A stretch of DNA of 18,519 bases from UBA8752 sp036159995 (GTDB lineage: Bacteria > Bacteroidota > Bacteroidia > Flavobacteriales_D > Sanyastnellaceae), in NCBI GenBank assembly GCA_036159995.1, contig JAYYEI010000020.1:1-18519 (forward strand), in the 5' to 3' direction. How positions within the stretch are numbered: position 1 is the stretch's first letter; each line of letters begins with the position of its first letter. This document shows, in pieces, positions 14,868 to 18,519 of this stretch. Made by a program: the position numbers and the translations under genes. The notes below the pieces were generated by a model. The model worked only from the letters and a program-made list of their open reading frames with translations. It ran no database searches and was not told where the DNA came from.

Positions 14868-15044
14868 CTCGACCAGTTCCACGACACCCAAGGCCGTCTT
14901 CACGGCCGACAAATCCGGTGGAATGCCGATGGCAGCCTGGATTGGGACGCCCGCTTCGACCACGGCACCGAAGTCGACGCCCAAGGCCGCCCCGTCCCCG
15001 AGGACCAGCGCACCTTCCCAAGCGGAAATGGAGACAGGTGCTGA
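14865..15044 (+). pseudogene. In-frame remainder of the repeat protein after the TAA
   Basis: Reading on in the same frame past the TAA gives L-D-Q-F-H-D-T-Q-G-R-L-H-G-R-Q, then W-N-A-D-G-S-L-D-W-D-A-R-F-D-H-G-T-E, ending in TGA at 15042-15044. This completes the second repeat and adds a third, 58 codons with no other stop. The TGA lies only 3 bases before the end of the convergent GH20 gene, the tight spacing seen elsewhere here, so 15044 was most likely the original end (211 codons from 14394). One base change, for example TAC to TAA, would explain the break. Confidence 0.7.
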
Positions 15045-15047
15045 CGC

Positions 15048-17312
15048 TCAGTCTGCGGTCCGCACCACCATCTCGTCCAAGAAGAGCCAGCTCTCCGCGC
15101 CCGCTGCCGCGTGCCAATCGGGACAGGCGCCGGCATTGACCGCGGTCATCCTCACGAACCGAGCCTCCTGACCCGGCACGTCCATCTCGGCATCCACGTC
15201 GAGGCGCAGTTGGCGGTCATCCTGCTTGAGCACCGGGGACGGACCATGTTCCGCCATGGTGAACCAGGACTGTCCATCCGTTGACCCTTCCCACAGGATG
15301 GATTCAGGCTCGAAAATCCAGGCATCCTGATAGAGGTAGATCCCCGTCGACAGCCCCGTGATCGCTTGAGGCGAACCGAGGTCCACTGTCGCGACCATGT
15401 CCTGCCCCTGCTTGGCCTGCCAGGCGCCATCTCGGAAATCTTCCGAGCCCAGTCGGCCATCCACCAAGGCCTGGTCCCCGCCGCCCGTGTACCAAGGGCT
15501 GTAGTCGTATCCGAGCTCGATAGGACAGAACACAGCGCCATGGCCATCCAGCGTCACAGACTCGAATTGGCCCGTCCACAGCCCGCGTTGACCGACCTCC
15601 ATCTCAACCGTGCCCCTCCCCTCGACGGTGAACGGCTCGTCCGCGGACAGCGTCGATTCCGCTCCATTCCATTGGCCCCGGCCCTCGACTCCACGCCCCT
15701 TGGATCGGAGGAGGACCTCCAGCCCTCCGTCAGCGCCTGCGCGCGTCTCCACGGCAAACGGCGTCGTTTCCAAACCGTAGCCCACCCCGATGGCATCCAA
15801 CCGAGAATAGAATCGGTCCAAGCGCTCAAGGAAGTTCCCGTATGCCCCTTCCGCGGCCGTCCGTCCGGGACCGCTCCAGTAGACTTCGGCAAGGGCCGTC
15901 AGACGCGGATACACCTTGGACTCGACCAGCTCCTGAGGGGCGTGCTCGGTCCACATGTTGCCCTCTCCCCCGAGGATGCGGCCGGGCCCATGGGTCAGGG
16001 AATCGGGCAATGGATTGAATCCATAGGCTTCTTCCAAATCCGTGCTGCGCAAGGGGTAATCCAGATAACAATGGCTGGTTGGCGATACGACCACATCCGC
16101 CCCGAGGTGAACACCTTCGGCCGCGCCCTCCATTCCGCGCCAACTTTGCACCGCCGCCCCCTCCGGCAAACCGCCTTCGAGGATCTCGTCCCAGCCGATG
16201 ATCGTCTTCCCCTTCGTGGCCAGGTAGCGGCCCATCCGACCGATGAACCAACGCTGGAGTTCCTCCTCGTTGGCCAGTCCCTCTTCCTTCATGCGTGCCT
16301 GACAGAGCGGGCACTCCTCCCACCGCACCTTGGGTGCCTCATCGCCACCGATGTGGATGCGCGGTCCGGGAAACAGCTGCACCACCTCATCGAGCACCTC
16401 CTCCAAGAAAACGAACGTCTCCTCCTTCCCCGCACAGTAGATGTCCTTGAAGACGCCCCACCGGTGCGGCACCTCCAACATATCCCCCGTGCACCCCAGG
16501 TCGGGGTAGGCAGCAATGGCCGCGGAACTGTGCCCCGGCATCTCGATTTCAGGGATGACCTCAATGTGGCGAGCCGACGCATACGTCACCACCTCACGGA
16601 TTTCGTCTTGAGTGTAGAAACCGCCATGACGGCTGCCGTCCGCCTCCGTTCGCCACCCCCCTCTCTCTGTCAACCGGGGACGGGACTCGATCTCAATGCG
16701 CCAACCCTGGTCCTCGGTGAGGTGCCAATGCAAGACGTTCATCCCATGCAGGGCCAGCGTCTCAATCTGCTTCTTCACGAAATCCACGTCCTGGAAATGG
16801 CGGCATCCGTCTAACAGCAATCCACGGTGTTCGAGGACCGGCGCATCCTCGATGAAAACACCGGGCAGAACGAATCCTTCGGCGCACCCTGCTTCGCATT
16901 CGACCGGCATCATTTTGCGAAGGGTGGTCCACCCGCGGAACCACCCAGTCGATGTCGCAGCATGAACCTTGACGGAGGCAGCGTCCACCTCGATGCGGTA
17001 TCCCTCCGCATCCTCGATCGCGGCGTCCTGCCCAAAGACGAGGTCCGCGGTTCCATCGGAGGCTTCGGTCAAGGCCAAACCTGCCCTCTCGCACCATGCC
17101 TCCACAACCGCGCGCTCGGCCTCCCATCCCTCCGGCCAATCCACTGTGAGACTCCCGTCACACGCGAACATGCCGGCACGCGATTCGACGGATTGAGGAA
17201 GGGGAATCAACCCCTCCGTCGACCCCGTGGGGCGCCCTGGTCCTGCGCAGGATGCGAAAAGGAGAAGAAGCAAAAGCAGGGGCATCGCGTCCCGGAACCG
17301 GCTCGGCATCAT
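15048..17312 (-). CDS. GH20 beta-N-acetylhexosaminidase, lipoprotein
   Basis: 754 residues from the ATG at 17312. A poly-Leu signal ends in the lipobox L-F-A-S-C (Cys22), giving a membrane-anchored exported enzyme. After a GH20b-type N-terminal domain comes the catalytic barrel: H-R-G-L-L-L-D (from residue 162), H-W-H-L-T-E-D-Q-G-W-R (195-205), E-I-E-M-P-G-H (255-261) and the catalytic pair D324-E325 in H-I-G-G-D-E-A-P-K. The C-terminal part ends in an F5/8-type-C-like discoidin domain (about 615-754), likely carbohydrate-binding. It removes terminal GlcNAc or GalNAc from chitin- or glycoprotein-derived glycans. The frame stays open to an ATG at 17411 inside cutC, but 17312 keeps the lipobox at normal distance and leaves 4 bases after the cutC stop. 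Last gene of the glyA-cutC-GH20 set. Confidence 0.94.
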   Translation of the reverse strand: MMPSRFRDAMPLLLLLLLFASCAGPGRPTGSTEGLIPLPQSVESRAGMFACDGSLTVDWPEGWEAERAVVEAWCERAGLALTEASDGTADLVFGQDAAIEDAEGYRIEVDAASVKVHAATSTGWFRGWTTLRKMMPVECEAGCAEGFVLPGVFIEDAPVLEHRGLLLDGCRHFQDVDFVKKQIETLALHGMNVLHWHLTEDQGWRIEIESRPRLTERGGWRTEADGSRHGGFYTQDEIREVVTYASARHIEVIPEIEMPGHSSAAIAAYPDLGCTGDMLEVPHRWGVFKDIYCAGKEETFVFLEEVLDEVVQLFPGPRIHIGGDEAPKVRWEECPLCQARMKEEGLANEEELQRWFIGRMGRYLATKGKTIIGWDEILEGGLPEGAAVQSWRGMEGAAEGVHLGADVVVSPTSHCYLDYPLRSTDLEEAYGFNPLPDSLTHGPGRILGGEGNMWTEHAPQELVESKVYPRLTALAEVYWSGPGRTAAEGAYGNFLERLDRFYSRLDAIGVGYGLETTPFAVETRAGADGGLEVLLRSKGRGVEGRGQWNGAESTLSADEPFTVEGRGTVEMEVGQRGLWTGQFESVTLDGHGAVFCPIELGYDYSPWYTGGGDQALVDGRLGSEDFRDGAWQAKQGQDMVATVDLGSPQAITGLSTGIYLYQDAWIFEPESILWEGSTDGQSWFTMAEHGPSPVLKQDDRQLRLDVDAEMDVPGQEARFVRMTAVNAGACPDWHAAAGAESWLFLDEMVVRTAD

Positions 17313-17316
17313 GCGC

Positions 17317-18036
17317 TCAAGGTCGGGCAACGGCGCGAACCGCTTCGACCAACGCGCGAACCTTCTCTTCGTCCACCCGGGTCCGGGCGGCATCAAAGAG
17401 CCGACCCTCATGTGAACCGCACGACACCCGGCAACTGGCGTGCACGGCTTCTACCCCCACCCGAACGAAATCGGCCACCTGATCGGGTTGGACCCCGGCT
17501 CCAGCGACCACTTCCATTCCGGATTGAACCGTCTCTTCGATGACGGAAAGTCCCTCCGCAGCCAGAGATTGCCCTCCACTGGTCAAGACCGCTCGGACGC
17601 CGGCGGCCTTCAACTGTCGGCGCGCTTCGGCGTAATCGATTGCTTCATCAAACGCCCGGTGAAAGACAACCTGGTCAAGGCCAACAACCTGGTCCAATTT
17701 CTCCAGCAGAACGACATCGATGGAGCCATCCCCCAACAATCCCCCACACACCACCTTGTGTGCGCCGAGAGACAGGACCGCTTCAGCCTCCGAGACGATG
17801 GCTTGGCGCTCGGTCGGCGTGTACACGAAATCCCCCTCGCGAGGGCGGATGAGCACCCGAAAGCCGAGTCCGTTCTGTTTGGCTGTGGCCAAGGCCTGCT
17901 CGATGAGGGAGCGCCCTGGCGTCAGCCCGCCAGAAACGAGGTGCGTGCAGAACTCCACGCGGTCAGCACCTCCCGCCGCAGCGGCGAGGACATCCTCCAC
18001 GGTGGACGCGACCACCTCTACCCGGCAGGCGGCCAT
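17317..18036 (-). CDS. cutC: CutC family TIM-barrel protein
   Basis: 239 residues, cytoplasmic, with no signal peptide. Family motifs in order: E-V-V-A-S-T-V-E-D near the start, G-G-A-D-R-V-E-F-C, G-G-L-T-P, I-R-P-R-E-G-D-F-V-Y (63-72), F-H-R-A-F-D, V-L-T-S-G-G-Q, V-A-G-A-G-V and V-H-A-S-C-R. The length matches the family. CutC was named for copper tolerance in E. coli, but that role is doubtful, since the E. coli phenotype has been traced to the small RNA MicL encoded within the gene. Its ATG shares one base with the upstream serine hydroxymethyltransferase stop (TGATG), suggesting coupled translation, and its stop lies 4 bases before the GH20 start. The pairing with a hexosaminidase hints at a role in amino-sugar or glycoprotein breakdown, which is inference. 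Confidence 0.9.
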   Translation of the reverse strand: MAACRVEVVASTVEDVLAAAAGGADRVEFCTHLVSGGLTPGRSLIEQALATAKQNGLGFRVLIRPREGDFVYTPTERQAIVSEAEAVLSLGAHKVVCGGLLGDGSIDVVLLEKLDQVVGLDQVVFHRAFDEAIDYAEARRQLKAAGVRAVLTSGGQSLAAEGLSVIEETVQSGMEVVAGAGVQPDQVADFVRVGVEAVHASCRVSCGSHEGRLFDAARTRVDEEKVRALVEAVRAVARP

Positions 18037-18519
18037 CAGGCCGTGACCGCCTCGGCGAACAGCGGAAGCTGGGCCATGCGCTCTTTGACGGCGTCGCCCA
18101 CCTTGTGGATCACGGCCTCATCCTCGGCATTCATGATCACCTCATCCATCCAGGCAACGAGTTGCTCCATGTCGGACTCGACCATGCCACGGGTGGTCAC
18201 GGCCGGCGTACCGACGCGGATGCCGGAGGTGACGAACGGGCTGCGGGTATCGAACGGCACCATGTTTTTGTTGACGGTGATGTGCGCCGCACCGAGGGCT
18301 GCATCAGCCGCCTTTCCGGTGATATCCTTGTTGCGCAAATCGATCAACATGAGGTGGTTATCCGTGCCGCCACTGATCAGGTGGTAACCGCGGTCGGTGA
18401 AGGCCTTGGCCATCGCCTGGGCGTTGCGGACCACTTGCTCAGTGTAGGCCTTGTAGCCCGGCTCGAGGGCCTCGCCAAACGCCACGGCTTTTCCGGCGAT
18501 GACGTGCTCGAGCGGTCCG
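18036..18519 (-). CDS. glyA: Serine hydroxymethyltransferase (partial, N-terminus outside window)
   Basis: C-terminal 160 residues of a PLP enzyme that interconverts serine and glycine with tetrahydrofolate, in the cytoplasm. Recognisable blocks are G-P-L-E-H-V-I-A-G-K-A-V-A-F-G-E-A-L, G-G-T-D-N-H-L-M-L-I-D-L, and the folate/PLP-site stretch N-K-N-M-V-P-F-D then S-G-I-R-V-G-T-P-A-V-T-T-R-G. The PLP lysine region lies outside the window. The full enzyme is usually about 420 residues, so roughly 60 percent is missing. Its TGA overlaps the cutC ATG by one base. Confidence 0.95.
   Translation of the reverse strand, partial: GPLEHVIAGKAVAFGEALEPGYKAYTEQVVRNAQAMAKAFTDRGYHLISGGTDNHLMLIDLRNKDITGKAADAALGAAHITVNKNMVPFDTRSPFVTSGIRVGTPAVTTRGMVESDMEQLVAWMDEVIMNAEDEAVIHKVGDAVKERMAQLPLFAEAVTA

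Noticed and set aside
15366..16814. Plus-strand frame opposite GH20
   Set aside because: Overlaps the catalytic barrel codons of a clear GH20 enzyme and shows no domain of its own.
17240..17290. Poly-leucine run in the GH20 signal peptide as a slippery, phase-variable tract
   Set aside because: The leucines use mixed codons, so there is no simple nucleotide repeat; it is an ordinary signal-peptide core.

Overview
The window is GC-rich, gene-dense DNA from a Bacteroidota-type bacterium (or the related Rhodothermota). Two secreted proteins end in type IX secretion (T9SS) sorting domains, three glycosidases are lipoproteins, start codons lack clear Shine-Dalgarno sequences, and a GH20-CutC pair of the kind seen in Bacteroidota is present. 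Every complete, uninterrupted gene ends in TGA. I saw no rRNA, tRNA, CRISPR array or insertion sequence. No gene-free stretch exceeds 300 bases.

Layout. (1) 1-1169, minus strand: a phenylalanine 4-hydroxylase followed by a SAM-dependent methyltransferase cut by the window edge. (2) 1170-1396: a divergent control region with several inverted repeats, the best being a perfect 7+3+7 palindrome 13 bases before the next start codon. (3) 1397-10105, plus strand: a tight four-gene operon (gaps of 9, 10 and 14 bases) for beta-1,3-glucan (laminarin-like) use. It encodes a cytoplasmic GH94-superfamily beta-1,3-glucan phosphorylase, a GH17 lipoprotein, a lipoprotein carrying two glycosidase catalytic domains (a clan GH-A barrel plus GH30), and a GPH/MelB-type sugar symporter. 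(4) 10172-14285, minus strand: a T9SS-exported beta-helix protein and a T9SS-exported M1 metallopeptidase. (5) 14394-15044, plus strand: a secreted MORN/YwqK-type repeat protein broken by an in-frame TAA in its second repeat. (6) 15048-18519, minus strand: serine hydroxymethyltransferase (partial), CutC and a GH20 beta-N-acetylhexosaminidase lipoprotein, tightly packed.

How they may work together. The operon reads as a complete pathway. Cell-surface or periplasmic GH17 and GH30 enzymes would trim a beta-1,3-glucan with beta-1,6 branches, the symporter would bring short oligosaccharides into the cytoplasm, and the phosphorylase would cleave them with phosphate to glucose-1-phosphate, saving ATP. 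It lacks the SusC/SusD pair of a classical polysaccharide utilization locus and is bounded on both sides by unrelated genes, so it appears self-contained. That makes it the most interesting unit here. The interrupted repeat protein and the CutC-GH20 pairing also deserve a second look.
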